Positions 1-9,938 are shown, counted from the first letter of the stretch. The stretch is DNA of 64,000 nt from Microbulbifer taiwanensis (GCF_014904815.1 NZ_JACZFR010000037.1:1-64000), one strand, 5' to 3'. Translations and numbers: made by a program. Notes: generated by a model not told the origin, from the sequence alone.

Positions 1-512
1 TGCGGAAAGTTGTGTAACAGTTCGCGTCGCCAAAGCGCCCAGCTCTGCGTTGAGAAAGCTTGAAATAACGCTGCTATTCCTGCGCTTTCTCGCCTTGATC
101 TGAACGCTTTGGCTGTGCTCTTTTGTTACCGAACTTCCCGCACGGCCCACTAGTGGTTATCGGGTGGTGGCTGGTAATTCGCTGCCCGTTTCTACCTGTA
201 CTGATCACTCATAAAACCCCCGGTTGTAACCCCCCCTTTTTTTACAGCAATCCGAACTGTCCCAGAGGAACAAAGTTCCTTGAAGAACCCCAATGGCGAG
301 TTATTCTTATCAATATTGGCGTCAACTTCTTCCGCCACGCAGCTGGTTGTAGAGAATGGCTTGGCGCCAAGTGGCTAGAGTAGGGCATATTGTTGCCAGC
401 AGGCCGCCGGACAGAGGCCAGATATTGAATCCCTCCCGGTTCGGTGCAACACAGTAAGCCTTGCCTGGTATGTCTCCATTTACGCAACAGCCAGGGGTCC
501 AGAGGTGGGTTT
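1..512. other. Gene-free leading stretch
   Basis: No open frame here has a convincing start, codon use or recognisable product. The first 400 bases are less GC-rich than the rest of the window and contain a C-run next to a T-run near 231-243. I could not identify insertion-sequence ends or a known RNA. The last bases carry the upstream region of the next gene, with a GAGGTGG ribosome-binding site at about 502-508. Confidence 0.5.
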
Positions 513-1007
513 ATGAAAAAGCTACTGATTCCACTGATCATATTGCTGCTGATAATCGGCTATTTCATGTCGCGCGGCGGCGACCGCGAGGCCAAGGATG
601 CCTACGATTCACTTGACAAGCCCGATAGTGAAACCATCATTGAAGAATCCATAGAGGAAACCACGCCGCCCGACGATACGACAACACCTCCGGACGACAC
701 GACGCCGCCGGATGGTATGGGTACGCCGGACACCCAGATGCCAGAGGAATCCGACGAGACAGACACGACCCCTCCGGGATCTTCCGATAGCTCCGGTGTG
801 ATGGACAGGGCGGAGGATGCCGCCCGTGACGTAGGCGACACTGTCGGTGATGCAGCGAAAAAGACTGGCGAAGCCGTCGAGGACGCCGCTGAAAAAGCCG
901 GTGAGGCGGTCGAGGATGCCGGAGATGCGGCCAAGAAGGCTGCGGAAGATGCCGCTGACAAGTTGCGCGGTGAGGACTCCGGCAGTGAGGATGAACCGCA
1001 GAACTGA
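513..1007 (+). CDS. Membrane-anchored LEA-like hypothetical protein
   Basis: A 164-residue protein of unknown function. The ATG at 513 follows GAGGTGG and begins a signal-anchor (MKKLLIPLIILLLIIGYFM), so the upstream in-frame ATG at 444 is less likely. Residues about 30-100 are very rich in Pro, Thr, Asp and Glu with repeated TPPDDT units. Residues about 105-155 are an Ala/Lys/Glu/Asp amphipathic repeat (AAEKAGEAVEDA and similar) with the 11-residue periodicity of late-embryogenesis-abundant-like proteins. It probably sits in the inner membrane with an extended acidic periplasmic tail. A stress or desiccation role would be inference from composition only. It stands alone, 66 bases before the next gene. 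Confidence 0.75.
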   Translation: MKKLLIPLIILLLIIGYFMSRGGDREAKDAYDSLDKPDSETIIEESIEETTPPDDTTTPPDDTTPPDGMGTPDTQMPEESDETDTTPPGSSDSSGVMDRAEDAARDVGDTVGDAAKKTGEAVEDAAEKAGEAVEDAGDAAKKAAEDAADKLRGEDSGSEDEPQN

Positions 1008-1073
1008 TTCCAAAAGTTTTCCAGCTAAAACAGAGGCCGCATTTACAGGGCGGCTTCTGCTTTATGTGCAACA

Positions 1074-1442
1074 ATGATTGACCACAACTGGTACCTGGAG
1101 CACCGGGTACTCGAAGTAAGGCCCATCGGGCCCCTGACGGAAGATGATTTCCAGTCACTGGCGGCCCAGGTGGATCCGGTGATCAGAGAGTGCGGTCGTC
1201 TGTCGGGTCTGCTGATCAACGCACAGCATTTTGCTGGCTGGGATAACTTTGTCGCCCTGCTGGCCCACTTGCGATTTGTGCGCGACCACCAGAAACATAT
1301 CCATAAAATTGCGGTGGTATCTGACCACAAGCTGCTGGGAATTATGCCGCGGCTGGTCGACCACTTTGTCAGTGCTGAAGTCCGCCCCTTCGCTTCCGCT
1401 GAATTCCAGCGCGCGCTGGATTGGCTCGGTGAACCGGGTTAG
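1074..1442 (+). CDS. SpoIIAA-like (STAS-related) protein
   Basis: A 122-residue soluble protein resembling the SpoIIAA-like family, whose members adopt a STAS-type fold and lie in the cytoplasm without known enzymatic activity. Supporting features are the N-terminal strand with LEVRPIGPLTEDDF, the central GLLINAQHFAGWDNF segment, and the C-terminal KIAVVSDHKLLGIMPRLVDHFVSAEVRPF segment, typical of the family's final strand and helix. The length matches the family. There is no strong ribosome-binding site before the ATG at 1074. It precedes rsmJ by 35 bases and may be co-transcribed with it. Its partner is unknown. Confidence 0.8.
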   Translation: MIDHNWYLEHRVLEVRPIGPLTEDDFQSLAAQVDPVIRECGRLSGLLINAQHFAGWDNFVALLAHLRFVRDHQKHIHKIAVVSDHKLLGIMPRLVDHFVSAEVRPFASAEFQRALDWLGEPG

Positions 1443-1477
1443 CATCGCGCAAATTCAACAGATTTCACGGAAATATT

Positions 1478-2281
1478 GTGAGTTACGCATTGGCGGTAGT
1501 GGCCGACGCGGCGGAGCGCCTGCCCGCTGCACAGGCGCTGGCAGATAAACTGCAGCTTCCCTGCCTGGGTTGCCTGGACCCGGTGGAAGTCAGTGAGTCG
1601 GCCTATGTCTTGCAGCGGGGTGAGCGGCTGCAGCTTTGCGCCACCGGGCGCAAGGCGCCGGGACCGGTATGCGTGGATTTTGTCGGCGGCGCACTGGCGC
1701 ACCGGCGCAGGTACGGCGGCGGCAAGGGGCAGCAGGTTGCCAAGGCGGTGGGTCTGCGCGGCGGCTTTTATCCCCGTGTAGTGGATGCGACCGCAGGACT
1801 GGGGCGGGATGCATTCGTGCTGGCATCCCTGGGTTGCGAAGTGCATATGCTCGAACGCAACCCGGTAGTGCGCGCGCTGCTGCGCGATGGACTCGAGCGA
1901 TTGCAGCGGGCCAGCCTGGAAGACACGGAACTGGCCGCAATTGCCATGCGCCTGACGCTGGAAGAGCGGGAGGTTTCCGCGGGGGAGTGGCTGGCCGAAC
2001 AGGCCGCGGAATCGGTGCCGGTGGTTTACCTGGATCCGATGTTTCCCGAGCGCGGCAAGAGTGCCAGGGTCAAGAAAGAGATGGCCGCTTTTCATCAACT
2101 GGTGGGTGGCGACGAGGACGCGGATGCACTGCTGGAGCCGGCCTTCGCCGCCTGCTACTACCGCACTGTGGTCAAGCGACCGCGCTTGGCACCCTTCCTG
2201 GCCGACAAAAAGCCGACGCTGTCACTGGAGGGAAAATCCGGTCGCTTCGATATCTATACCAAGCACGGCGTGCCCGGGTGA
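1478..2281 (+). CDS. rsmJ: 16S rRNA (guanine1516-N2)-methyltransferase RsmJ
   Basis: A 267-residue SAM-dependent methyltransferase that methylates N2 of G1516 in helix 45 of 16S rRNA. The family signature is clear: GKGQQVAKAVGL, the SAM-binding VVDATAGLGRDAFVLASLG (about residues 104-122), the acidic HMLERNPVV, and the catalytic DPMFPERGKSARVKKEM near residue 185. The start is a GTG at 1478; translation from there gives the normal RsmJ length. It ends 56 bases before the convergent serine dehydratase gene, and no strong terminator is visible between them. Confidence 0.93.
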   Translation: MSYALAVVADAAERLPAAQALADKLQLPCLGCLDPVEVSESAYVLQRGERLQLCATGRKAPGPVCVDFVGGALAHRRRYGGGKGQQVAKAVGLRGGFYPRVVDATAGLGRDAFVLASLGCEVHMLERNPVVRALLRDGLERLQRASLEDTELAAIAMRLTLEEREVSAGEWLAEQAAESVPVVYLDPMFPERGKSARVKKEMAAFHQLVGGDEDADALLEPAFAACYYRTVVKRPRLAPFLADKKPTLSLEGKSGRFDIYTKHGVPG

Positions 2282-2337
2282 TTTAAGCGGTGAGTGGTTT
2301 GTGATCAGTGATGGGATGCCGACCACACCGGCCACGA

Positions 2338-3723
2338 TCAGCAATTGACCGCGTTCACCGCCAGCCCACCCAGTGACGTTTCCTTGTATTTGCTCTGCAT
2401 ATCGATACCCGTCTGGCGCATCGTCTCGATAACGCTGTCCAGTGGCACTATGTGAGCGCCGTCGCCGCGCAGGGCCAGCCGCGCGGCGTTGATCGCCTTG
2501 ACGGCACCCATGGTATTGCGCTCGATGCAGGGCACCTGCACCAGGCCGCCAATCGGATCGCAGGTCAGGCCCAGATTGTGCTCCATGCCGATTTCCGCGG
2601 CGTTTTCGATCTGCTGGTTGCTGCCGCCCTGGACGGCGGCGAGACCTGCGGAGGCCATGGAGCAGGCCACGCCTATCTCCCCCTGGCAGCCCACTTCGGC
2701 GGCAGAGATGGAGGCGTTCTTCTTGAATAGCATGCCGATGGCGCCGGCGGTGAGCAGGAATTTCACTACCTGGTCCTTCAGGTCGCCGTGTTCTTTCGGG
2801 TCGTGCACGAACTGCACATAGTAGGCGATGACCGCCGGAATCACGCCGGCGGCGCCGTTGGTGGGCGCGGTGACGATACGTCCGCGGGCCGCATTCTCTT
2901 CGTTCACGGCCAGCGCGAAAAGGCTGACCCAGTCGAGAATTGCCAGGCCGTGGTTGCGCTCCTCTTCGGATTGCTTGCTCAGCTCGCGATAGAGTTCCGC
3001 CGCGCGCCTGCGCACTTTCAGGCCGCCGGGCAGCAGGCCCTGTTGGCGGCAACCGCGCTGGATGGAGGCGTCCATCACCTCCCAGATCTGCCACAGCTGA
3101 TCCTTCACTTCCTGTTCGCTGCGGAAGGCTTTCTCGTTCACCATTGCCAGCTCGGCAATGCTCCAGTCGTGCTCGTCGCAGAGCTTCATCAATTGCGCGG
3201 CGGAGCCGAAATCGTAGGGCAGCAGGGTGGCTATCTGGTCCCGGTGGGCAAAGTCCTCTTCCGACAGCACGAAGCCGCCGCCGATGGAGAAGTAACTGCG
3301 CGCGAAAAGCAGCTCATCGCCGCTGTAGGCCTGGCAGGTCATGCCGTTGGCATGTTGGGGCAGGAATTCGTCGTTGTGGAATACCAGGTCGCGGTCGATA
3401 GCGAATTCGATATTGTGGTCACCACTCAGCAGCAGCCTCTGTTCCCGCTCTATGGCTGCCAACTTGCCGTCGATGGTGTCCACATCGATGGTGTCCGGCG
3501 CCTCGCCGAGCAGGCCCATCAGCACGGCCATATCGGTGCCGTGGCCTACGCCGGTCAGGGCCAGGGAGCCGTACAGGTGTACCTGTACCCGGTCGGTCTT
3601 CTGCAACTGGTCGCGACCGGCCAGGTCCTCTACGAATTGGCGCGCCGCGACCATGGGCCCCACCGTGTGGGAGCTGGACGGGCCTACGCCTATCTTGAAG
3701 AGTTCGAATACGCTAATGCTCAT
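2338..3723 (-). CDS. sdaA: L-serine ammonia-lyase (iron-sulfur)
   Basis: A 461-residue single-chain L-serine dehydratase converting L-serine to pyruvate and ammonia with an oxygen-sensitive [4Fe-4S] cluster. The N-terminal beta domain opens with [16 protein letters not shown]. The C-terminal alpha domain contains the cluster-region segments [16 protein letters not shown] and [23 protein letters not shown]. The ATG at 3723 (MSISVFELF) aligns with the usual family start; the frame stays open for 35 more codons upstream, but that stretch is not SdaA-like. A perfect 12-bp inverted repeat lies just upstream at 3750-3776. Confidence 0.95.
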   Translation of the reverse strand: MSISVFELFKIGVGPSSSHTVGPMVAARQFVEDLAGRDQLQKTDRVQVHLYGSLALTGVGHGTDMAVLMGLLGEAPDTIDVDTIDGKLAAIEREQRLLLSGDHNIEFAIDRDLVFHNDEFLPQHANGMTCQAYSGDELLFARSYFSIGGGFVLSEEDFAHRDQIATLLPYDFGSAAQLMKLCDEHDWSIAELAMVNEKAFRSEQEVKDQLWQIWEVMDASIQRGCRQQGLLPGGLKVRRRAAELYRELSKQSEEERNHGLAILDWVSLFALAVNEENAARGRIVTAPTNGAAGVIPAVIAYYVQFVHDPKEHGDLKDQVVKFLLTAGAIGMLFKKNASISAAEVGCQGEIGVACSMASAGLAAVQGGSNQQIENAAEIGMEHNLGLTCDPIGGLVQVPCIERNTMGAVKAINAARLALRGDGAHIVPLDSVIETMRQTGIDMQSKYKETSLGGLAVNAVNC

Positions 3724-3749
3724 AGAAACACTATAACCCCAGTCTCGCT

Positions 3750-3776
3750 GTGGGAGCGGCCAAGGGCCGCTCCCAC
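3750..3776. repeat. Perfect inverted repeat, 12-bp arms
   Basis: Arms GTGGGAGCGGCC and GGCCGCTCCCAC separated by AAG. There is no T-run on either side, so this looks like a member of a dispersed palindromic repeat family rather than an intrinsic terminator. The GGAGCGGC core recurs near 27357, 43151 and 43271. It lies between the end of cmoB and the start of sdaA. Confidence 0.75.
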
Positions 3777-3918
3777 AATGAATAGTTGCACCAATTGGGG
3801 GCAGACTTTGCCGATCCAGGGGTGACATTCAAGATGGTCGGCACCATTCCACACAAAATTCTGCCCGGGCCGGCTCTGTCGGGATTTATGTTTTTATAGA
3901 GGGCGGTTGTAATAGAAG

Positions 3919-4896
3919 CTACGGCGTATTCGCGACCAGAACGGCCCTTTTGGGCGCTGGGTGACCTTCGGCGGTTTTGTCCGGTGACTCTGGGTCCAGA
4001 AAATCCGCCAGGGACTCGAAGCGCATCCAGTCGGTGCGGCGCTGCTCACCGAAGTTGGTGGTGTCCAGGTCCACTGTGCGCGGATTGTCGAAGCCGCACT
4101 TGCGCAACCAGCTCTCGAGGGTGGCGCAGCTGGGAATAAACCAGACGTTGCGCATCTTGGCATAGCGCCCCTCGGGTACCAGGCAGTCGCCCAGCGCACC
4201 GTCGATCACCAGGGTTTCCAGTATCAGCTGGCCACCGGGCCGCAGCGTCTCGCGCAGCTCGCGCAGGTGGTCCATCGGCGAGCGGCGGTGGTAGAGCACG
4301 CCCATGGAGAAGGTGGTGTCGAACGCCTGCAGCCCGGGCGGCAGTGCCTCGATACCCAGTGGCAGCAGGTCCACCGGTTTCTCTTCGCCGAGGTATTTTT
4401 TCAACGCATAAAACTGGGCCACAAACTTGGCCGAGGGATCTATGCCGATAACGCGGCGCGCACCGGCGCCGAGGGATCGCCAGCAGTGGTAGCCATTGCC
4501 GCAGCCCACATCCAGCACCAGTCGATTCTGCAGCGGTTCCAGGTGCGGCAGCACCCGCTCCCATTTCCAGTCCGAACGCCACTCGGTGTCGATAAACAGA
4601 TCGAAGACATCCCAGGGCCCCTTGCGCCAGGGGTGCAACTTGCGCAGTTGCTTTTCCAGCTCCGCCAGCTGGTCCTGGGAGGCGTCGGAAGCGCTGCCGA
4701 CACGCACTTTGTCCTCCAGCTGGATGCTGGATGGCGCTATATCCGGCAGTGCGTCCAGCGCGGCGCGCCAGTCCGGCAGGTCACCCCAGCGGTGCGGGCT
4801 CAGGCCCTCGGCAACCTGGTCCGGCAGTTGTGCCAGCCAGGGGCGCAGGGCGGGGATGTGCTGCAGGGCGGCGTAGAGTTGGGTGTAGTCGATCAC
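3919..4896 (-). CDS. cmoB: tRNA U34 carboxymethyltransferase CmoB
   Basis: A 325-residue enzyme that transfers the carboxymethyl group of carboxy-S-adenosylmethionine to 5-hydroxyuridine at tRNA position 34, giving cmo5U. Visible hallmarks are [22 protein letters not shown], the Rossmann motif [34 protein letters not shown] and [20 protein letters not shown]. Length matches the family. It starts with GTG at 4896 and overlaps the cmoA stop by four bases (GTGA), so the two are translationally coupled. CmoA supplies its cofactor. Confidence 0.96.
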   Translation of the reverse strand: MIDYTQLYAALQHIPALRPWLAQLPDQVAEGLSPHRWGDLPDWRAALDALPDIAPSSIQLEDKVRVGSASDASQDQLAELEKQLRKLHPWRKGPWDVFDLFIDTEWRSDWKWERVLPHLEPLQNRLVLDVGCGNGYHCWRSLGAGARRVIGIDPSAKFVAQFYALKKYLGEEKPVDLLPLGIEALPPGLQAFDTTFSMGVLYHRRSPMDHLRELRETLRPGGQLILETLVIDGALGDCLVPEGRYAKMRNVWFIPSCATLESWLRKCGFDNPRTVDLDTTNFGEQRRTDWMRFESLADFLDPESPDKTAEGHPAPKRAVLVANTP

Positions 4897-5648
4897 GGGT
4901 TGAGCTGTTTCTCGGGCCTGCCTTTGATCGCAATCAGTGAGGCAAAATTAAAACACTGGAACCAGACATCGACGCTGCCGAAGCCCACCGCCTTCAGTCG
5001 CTCGCGGTGGGTATCCAGGGTCTCGGGAATCAGCACATTTTCCAGCGCACTGCGTTTCTGCGCGATTTCCAATTCGCTGTAGCCGTTGGCGCGTTTGAAG
5101 GAGTGGTGCAGGTCAATCATCAGCTCGCGGTGGTCCGGATCGGTGAAGTCGACTTTTTCCGAGATGATCAGAATGCCGCCCGGGCGCAGGCCGTCGAAAA
5201 TTTTCTGGGCGATATCCAGTCGCTGCTCGACGGGAACAAACTGCAGGGTGAAATTCAGTACCACCACCGATGCGTTTTCGATGGCCACATTCTGCAGGTC
5301 GTCGCAGATCAATTGCACCGGAATCTGGCTGCTGTCCGCGGCCAGTATCATGCGCGCCTGATCGATCATCGCCTCGGAATTGTCCACGGCGATGATTTCG
5401 CAGTCCGCCGCAGGAATGCGGTGGCGCATTGACAGGGTGGCGGCGCACAGGGAGCTGCCCAGGTCGTAGCAGCGGCTGCCGGCCTGGGCATAGCGCTCCG
5501 CCAGGGTGCCGATCATCACCACTATGGTGGTGTAGCCGGGCACCGAACGCTGGATCATGTCCGGGAAGACTTCGACCACTGACTGGTCGAACCGGAAGCC
5601 GGCTACGTCGCCCAGCGGGTTTGCGTAGATATTGTCTTGTTTGCTCAT
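4893..5648 (-). CDS. cmoA: Carboxy-S-adenosyl-L-methionine synthase CmoA
   Basis: A 251-residue SAM-binding enzyme that converts SAM and prephenate into carboxy-SAM, the donor used by CmoB. Supporting segments are [19 protein letters not shown] near the N-terminus, [15 protein letters not shown] as the SAM-binding loop, [15 protein letters not shown] and [16 protein letters not shown]. The start at 5648 ([11 protein letters not shown]) is the family start; an upstream ATG at 5714 lies inside a repeat and is unlikely. It is the first gene of a two-gene operon with cmoB. Confidence 0.96.
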   Translation of the reverse strand: MSKQDNIYANPLGDVAGFRFDQSVVEVFPDMIQRSVPGYTTIVVMIGTLAERYAQAGSRCYDLGSSLCAATLSMRHRIPAADCEIIAVDNSEAMIDQARMILAADSSQIPVQLICDDLQNVAIENASVVVLNFTLQFVPVEQRLDIAQKIFDGLRPGGILIISEKVDFTDPDHRELMIDLHHSFKRANGYSELEIAQKRSALENVLIPETLDTHRERLKAVGFGSVDVWFQCFNFASLIAIKGRPEKQLNP

Positions 5649-5651
5649 GAC

Positions 5652-5714
5652 GCGGAGTGCGGAATGCGAAATGCGGAATATCAGTAAGTCTGTTCCGCAT
5701 TCCGCATTCCGCAT
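5652..5714. repeat. Heptamer-based palindromic repeat
   Basis: The right half is three direct copies of TCCGCAT (5694-5714). The left half (about 5652-5680) is an imperfect reverse complement built from ATGCGGA units, so the element can fold into a long hairpin. The same heptamer occurs six times at 25187-25228. It separates cmoA from the M16 protease gene. Confidence 0.8.
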
Positions 5715-5726
5715 TTTACCCCTCTC

Positions 5727-8660
5727 CTACAGTTTCTCTTCCTGCAGATCCAGCTCCAGCCCCGCCTCGCGTCCCTGGGCGCCGGTCACCACCGCGGTAC
5801 TGGCCTTCTTCGGCTTGAGGTAAGTGGCGGCAACGCGTTTCAGGTCCTCCAGGCGCACCTGGGTTACCTGGCGGCGGAACTCCTGGCGCACCGCGTGGGT
5901 GCGGCCGTAGAGGGCGGAGTGGAAGGCTTTCTTGGCTTCGCCGGCGGGGGAGCCGGGTTTGTCCAGTCCGCCGACGACGCCGAGTATGGCTTCCTCGACC
6001 TGCTCGTCTCTGTGTTTCTCATGCGCCAGCCAGTCCAGGGACGCGTCGAAATCCTGGAGCGTCTCGGCCATGCGTGGGTCGCGGTAGGAGTAGAAACGGA
6101 AGACACCGATATTGCTGTCGTGGCTGGCGCCGCCGCCATAGGCGCCACCCTGCTCGCGGATACTGCGGTGCAGGAAGCCGTTGCGCAGGAATCCGCCAAG
6201 CACCGCCAGCGGCGCGGCGTCCGCATGGGTCATGGGTACTGTGGCATAGGCTTTGGCGCAGAAGTTGACCTGGCTGTTGGCGATCCACAGCTGCTGGATA
6301 TGCTGACTCTCGAAAGGTGCATAGGGGTCGGCAGCCGGCAGGGTGGAATCTGCGGCCAGCGGCGCCAGCGCTCCACTGAATTCCGCCAGCTTGTCTTCTT
6401 CGCCCACCAGCAGGAACTGTCGCTCGGCGGCGAGAATCTTCTGGTGAATTTTCTGGAATTGCGCGGCGAGTTTTTCCAGGCCTTCGTCGCCGCCGTGATC
6501 GCGCGCCTTGTCATCAAAAGCGTGTACCAGGGCCTTCAGGTGGCGCAGGCCCAGGAGGCCGCCGGTGGCATGGCTCTCGAAGGCGGCGCGGTTATATCCG
6601 GCGCTGGCGGCGGCCATCGCCAGTGCATGGCCGTTGCCGACTACCCCCTGTTCGCGCCGTGCCAGCGTCTGCAGCAGCAGTTCCTTGATGCGCGGCAGCT
6701 CGTCGAAGCGCACGGTTTCCATGGTTGCCTGCATCAGTTCGGTCAGGGCGGCCTGGTTGGCGGACAGGGCCTTGCCGGACAGCACGAAGTGGCCGGAGAG
6801 CTGCTGCAAGTTGTCAGTGGCGGTGCGGCTGCTGGTAAAGCCGTGCAAGGCTCCGGCCACGCGGGTCTGCCACTGCTGTACCTCGAGATAGTCCTTGTCG
6901 CCGAGGCCGACCTCGCTCAGTACCTGGCAGTAGTAGGGCAACAGCTGTTTCTCATCCTCGCTGAATTCCGGCAGGGCGCACACCATCTGCTGGTAGACGA
7001 GGCCATTGGTGCCGGCGCCGTAGCGGGTCAGTTTCTGGCTACCGAGGTCGACTTCCTCGCCCTCTACTTTGGGCAGCTCCGGCGGTATATCCTCGACGCC
7101 CACCTTGGGCAGTATCGATGCGTCGTCCTCGCGCAGCTGGCGCTCGGCCAGTGCGTGGGCCGTCTGCACTATCTGCTGCTTCTCGCCTTCGCTGAGCTTT
7201 GCCTTGATCTCGGCCAACTGCGCCTTTTCCTCGGCCTCGCGGCGCTCTGCGAGCATGTCATCCGGGGACAGCACCAGTCGCACTCGGTGCTGGTTATCCA
7301 GCAGCAGCTTGCGCACCTGGTCGGGGATAAATTGCGGGTCCTTGATCTGTTCGCGCAGTTTTTCCAAGATCGGATCTATATTCAGCAGGCCGACGGCGTC
7401 GCCGCGGTGGGTGGCGCCAGTCAGTGCGGTCAGGATCAGCTGCAGGCCGTAGGGGAAGCCGTCGCCGCCGATCTCGCGCTGCTGCAGTTCCAACTGGTGC
7501 AGGCTGGCGGCCACCTGCTCATAGGGCACTCCTTTGTCGGCGACCTCTTGCAGGACCGCGAGTACCTGCTTTTCCAGTTCGTCGGCGCGGTCCCGCTCGC
7601 TGCCTTCGATGCCGCACACAAACACCAGTTCGCGCTGGGAGTCGTCCAGGCCCACCAGCGGCGAGGGCGAAGTGCCCAAATCGGTGGTTTCCAGCAGTTT
7701 CATCAGCGGCGAGGCGCTGTTATCCAGCAGTACGCCGGCCAGCAGGTGGGCAGTAAGCGCCTCCTCCAGGTCGGTGACATCACCGAGCAGCCAGCCGAGC
7801 ACGATATGGGTCTTTTCCGCCAGGTTCTCTTCGCCGCTGAGCGGATAGTGCTCCTCGACGGAAAGCGGTGCCTGGTAGCGATCTTCGCGGCCCACAGAGA
7901 TGGTCTTTTGCAGAGGCTCGAACTTGTGCAGCGCCTTTTCCTCGAACACCGCCTGGTGTTCTGCGGCGGAAATGTCGCCAAAGGTCATAAAGATGGCGTT
8001 GCTCGGGTGATAGTGGCTGCGGTAGAAATCTTTCAGCTGCTCGTAACTGAGTTTGGGAATATCTGCAGGCTCGCCGCCGGAGTTGTAGTGATAGGTGGTG
8101 GTCGGGAACAGGTACTTGCTCAGCGACTGCCACAGCTGCGAGCTGACCGAGCTCATGGCGCCCTTCATCTCGTTGAAGACCACACCCTTGTACACCAGCT
8201 CGCTGTCCGGGTTGTCGGTTTCGGCGAATTCGAGCCTGTGGCCCTCCTGGGCGAAGTCCAGCGGATCCAGGCGCGCAAAGAAGACGGCGTCGAGGTAGAC
8301 GTCGAGCAGGTTGTCGAAGTCCTTGCGGTTCTGGCTGGCGAAGGGGTAGGCGGTCCAGTCGGAGCTGGTAAAGGCATTCATAAAGGTGTTCAGGGAACGC
8401 CTTATCATCATGAAGAAGGGATCCCGCACCGGGTACTTGTCGCTGCCGCAGAGTGCCGTGTGTTCGAGGATATGGGCCACGCCGGTGGAGTCCTGGGGCA
8501 CTGTGCGCAGCGCCACCAGGAAGACGTTCTCCGGGTTGTCGGCGGCGATATGCAGGTGCTGGGCACCGGTAGCCGCATGACGGTACTCTTCGACGCGCAC
8601 GCCGAGAGATTCAATTTCTGCACTGGTAACCAGTTCGAAAGCGGGATGTGAGTTGCTCAA
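5727..8660 (-). CDS. M16C (presequence-protease-like) zinc metalloprotease
   Basis: A 977-residue two-half insulinase-family protease of the M16C/PreP type, which encloses and degrades unfolded peptides. The inverted zinc motif HILEH provides His63, Glu66 and His67, and the distal zinc ligand is Glu164 in VVFNEMKGAMSS. The glycine-rich AYGGGA segment of the C-terminal half matches PreP-like enzymes. No signal peptide is apparent, so a cytoplasmic location is likely. The start is a TTG at 8660 preceded by GGGAG. It is transcribed toward cmoA but separated by the heptamer repeat, and diverges from the DUF599 gene. Confidence 0.93.
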   Translation of the reverse strand: MSNSHPAFELVTSAEIESLGVRVEEYRHAATGAQHLHIAADNPENVFLVALRTVPQDSTGVAHILEHTALCGSDKYPVRDPFFMMIRRSLNTFMNAFTSSDWTAYPFASQNRKDFDNLLDVYLDAVFFARLDPLDFAQEGHRLEFAETDNPDSELVYKGVVFNEMKGAMSSVSSQLWQSLSKYLFPTTTYHYNSGGEPADIPKLSYEQLKDFYRSHYHPSNAIFMTFGDISAAEHQAVFEEKALHKFEPLQKTISVGREDRYQAPLSVEEHYPLSGEENLAEKTHIVLGWLLGDVTDLEEALTAHLLAGVLLDNSASPLMKLLETTDLGTSPSPLVGLDDSQRELVFVCGIEGSERDRADELEKQVLAVLQEVADKGVPYEQVAASLHQLELQQREIGGDGFPYGLQLILTALTGATHRGDAVGLLNIDPILEKLREQIKDPQFIPDQVRKLLLDNQHRVRLVLSPDDMLAERREAEEKAQLAEIKAKLSEGEKQQIVQTAHALAERQLREDDASILPKVGVEDIPPELPKVEGEEVDLGSQKLTRYGAGTNGLVYQQMVCALPEFSEDEKQLLPYYCQVLSEVGLGDKDYLEVQQWQTRVAGALHGFTSSRTATDNLQQLSGHFVLSGKALSANQAALTELMQATMETVRFDELPRIKELLLQTLARREQGVVGNGHALAMAAASAGYNRAAFESHATGGLLGLRHLKALVHAFDDKARDHGGDEGLEKLAAQFQKIHQKILAAERQFLLVGEEDKLAEFSGALAPLAADSTLPAADPYAPFESQHIQQLWIANSQVNFCAKAYATVPMTHADAAPLAVLGGFLRNGFLHRSIREQGGAYGGGASHDSNIGVFRFYSYRDPRMAETLQDFDASLDWLAHEKHRDEQVEEAILGVVGGLDKPGSPAGEAKKAFHSALYGRTHAVRQEFRRQVTQVRLEDLKRVAATYLKPKKASTAVVTGAQGREAGLELDLQEEKL

Positions 8661-8894
8661 AAGACAGCTCCCTGGGTTTATTCAATTTCTGTCCGGCGAG
8701 CTGCGCCGGCAATTGGACGCTATTCTACCGCCTGCCCACACCGGAAAAACAGCGCCGCGGCGGAAAAATGCCTGTTGACAAGGGTGTCAGCAGCGCAAAA
8801 ACTGCGGGAGTTCCCGGCCTGTGAATAGGTGGAAGGCGAGGGCTGTTCTCCCCTTCGACCAGAAAGTAAATGTAGACGAACACGGAGTGAGAAG

Positions 8895-9608
8895 TTGACC
8901 CTGTTGGATATCGCCAGCGTCACTGGCTTTTTTATCACCTGGGCGGGGTACACCGTCTTTGCGCGCAAGAAGGCCAAGGTTACCTGGTCCCTGTCTTCGT
9001 CGTTGCAGTGGTACAGGGTCGAGTGGATGCTGCGTATGCTCGAGCGGGATATGCGTATGCCCGACGCGGCGATCATCGGTAACCTGGAGCGGGTGATCGG
9101 CTTTTTTGCCTCTACCAGCATCCTGATCCTGGCGGGCCTGGTCACCGCGCTGACTGCCCACAAGACGGCGATAGACGTGTTGAGCAGCCTGCCGTTGGCG
9201 GCGCAGACTACAGTCGAGCAGTTTGAAGTGAAAGTGCTGCTGTTACTGCTGATTTTTATCTTTGCGTTTTTCAATTTTACCTGGTCACTGCGTCAGTATT
9301 CCTTTGCCAATGTACTGATGGGGGCCGCGCCGCCACCGGAGGACAGCACATACTCCGAGGAGGAGCGCCGCCGCTTCGCCATCAGCACGGCCAAGGTCAT
9401 CGACCAGGCCGGCCACAGCTACAACTACGGGCTGCGTTCCTATTACTTTGCGATGGCGGTAATGGGCTGGTTTATCCACCCACTGCTGTTTATCGCCGGC
9501 TACCTGATGGTGGTCTGGGTACTCTACCTGCGCGAGTTCCGCTCGCGCACACTGCAGTCCATCCTTGCTGCGGAGGGGCGCACCATGGAGCAGCGCCGGG
9601 AGAAATAA
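8895..9608 (+). CDS. DUF599 family membrane protein
   Basis: A 237-residue inner-membrane protein of unknown function resembling DUF599. Four hydrophobic segments are visible: IASVTGFFITWAGYTVF, VIGFFASTSILILAGLV, VKVLLLLLIFIFAFFNF and YYFAMAVMGWFIHPLLFIAGYLMVVWVLY. The conserved NFTWSLRQYSFANVLMGAAP and GHSYNYGLRSYYF segments support the call. I prefer the TTG at 8895, which follows GGAG at 8884 and gives the usual N-terminus (LLDIASVTGFF). The longer frame from 8829 adds a basic, non-family stretch. The next gene starts one base after its stop, implying an operon. Confidence 0.82.
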   Translation: MTLLDIASVTGFFITWAGYTVFARKKAKVTWSLSSSLQWYRVEWMLRMLERDMRMPDAAIIGNLERVIGFFASTSILILAGLVTALTAHKTAIDVLSSLPLAAQTTVEQFEVKVLLLLLIFIFAFFNFTWSLRQYSFANVLMGAAPPPEDSTYSEEERRRFAISTAKVIDQAGHSYNYGLRSYYFAMAVMGWFIHPLLFIAGYLMVVWVLYLREFRSRTLQSILAAEGRTMEQRREK

Positions 9609-9609
9609 G

Positions 9610-9933
9610 ATGGACAGCAAAGAGATACTGGCCGCCTTCGACGAGATTGCCGGGCGGCGCGGCTGGCAACCGCTGCATACGCCGAAGAACCTGGCCATGG
9701 CTTTGTCGGTGGAGGTAGCGGAGATGTGTCGTCACCTACAGTGGCGCAGCGATAGGGAGATCGAACAGCTGATGCAGTCCGCTACGGCGGGGCAGGTGGC
9801 GGCCGAGCTGGCGGATATCCAGATGTATCTGCTCAAGCTGGCTGCCGTCCTCGGTGTGGACATGGATGCGGCCCTGCGGGACAAAATGGTGGAAAACCGC
9901 CGCCGTTGTGCCGCTTCAGAGACGGGTAAGTAG
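9610..9933 (+). CDS. MazG-like nucleotide pyrophosphohydrolase
   Basis: A 107-residue all-alpha NTP pyrophosphatase of the MazG/RS21-C6 (DCTPP1-like) type, expected to hydrolyse non-canonical or dCTP-like nucleotides to monophosphates. The metal-binding signature is visible: LSVEVAEMCRHLQW with the ExxE pair, then AAELADIQMYLLKLA with the ExxD pair. The ATG at 9610 directly follows the DUF599 stop; the frame extends upstream to 9565 inside that gene, but without homology. The cmoM gene begins five bases downstream. Confidence 0.88.
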   Translation: MDSKEILAAFDEIAGRRGWQPLHTPKNLAMALSVEVAEMCRHLQWRSDREIEQLMQSATAGQVAAELADIQMYLLKLAAVLGVDMDAALRDKMVENRRRCAASETGK

Positions 9934-9938
9934 CCCGA

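Noticed and set aside
5895-8651. 918-residue plus-strand frame opposite the M16C protease
   Set aside because: It mirrors the protease gene exactly, has no recognisable domain and its composition is that of an antisense frame in GC-rich DNA.
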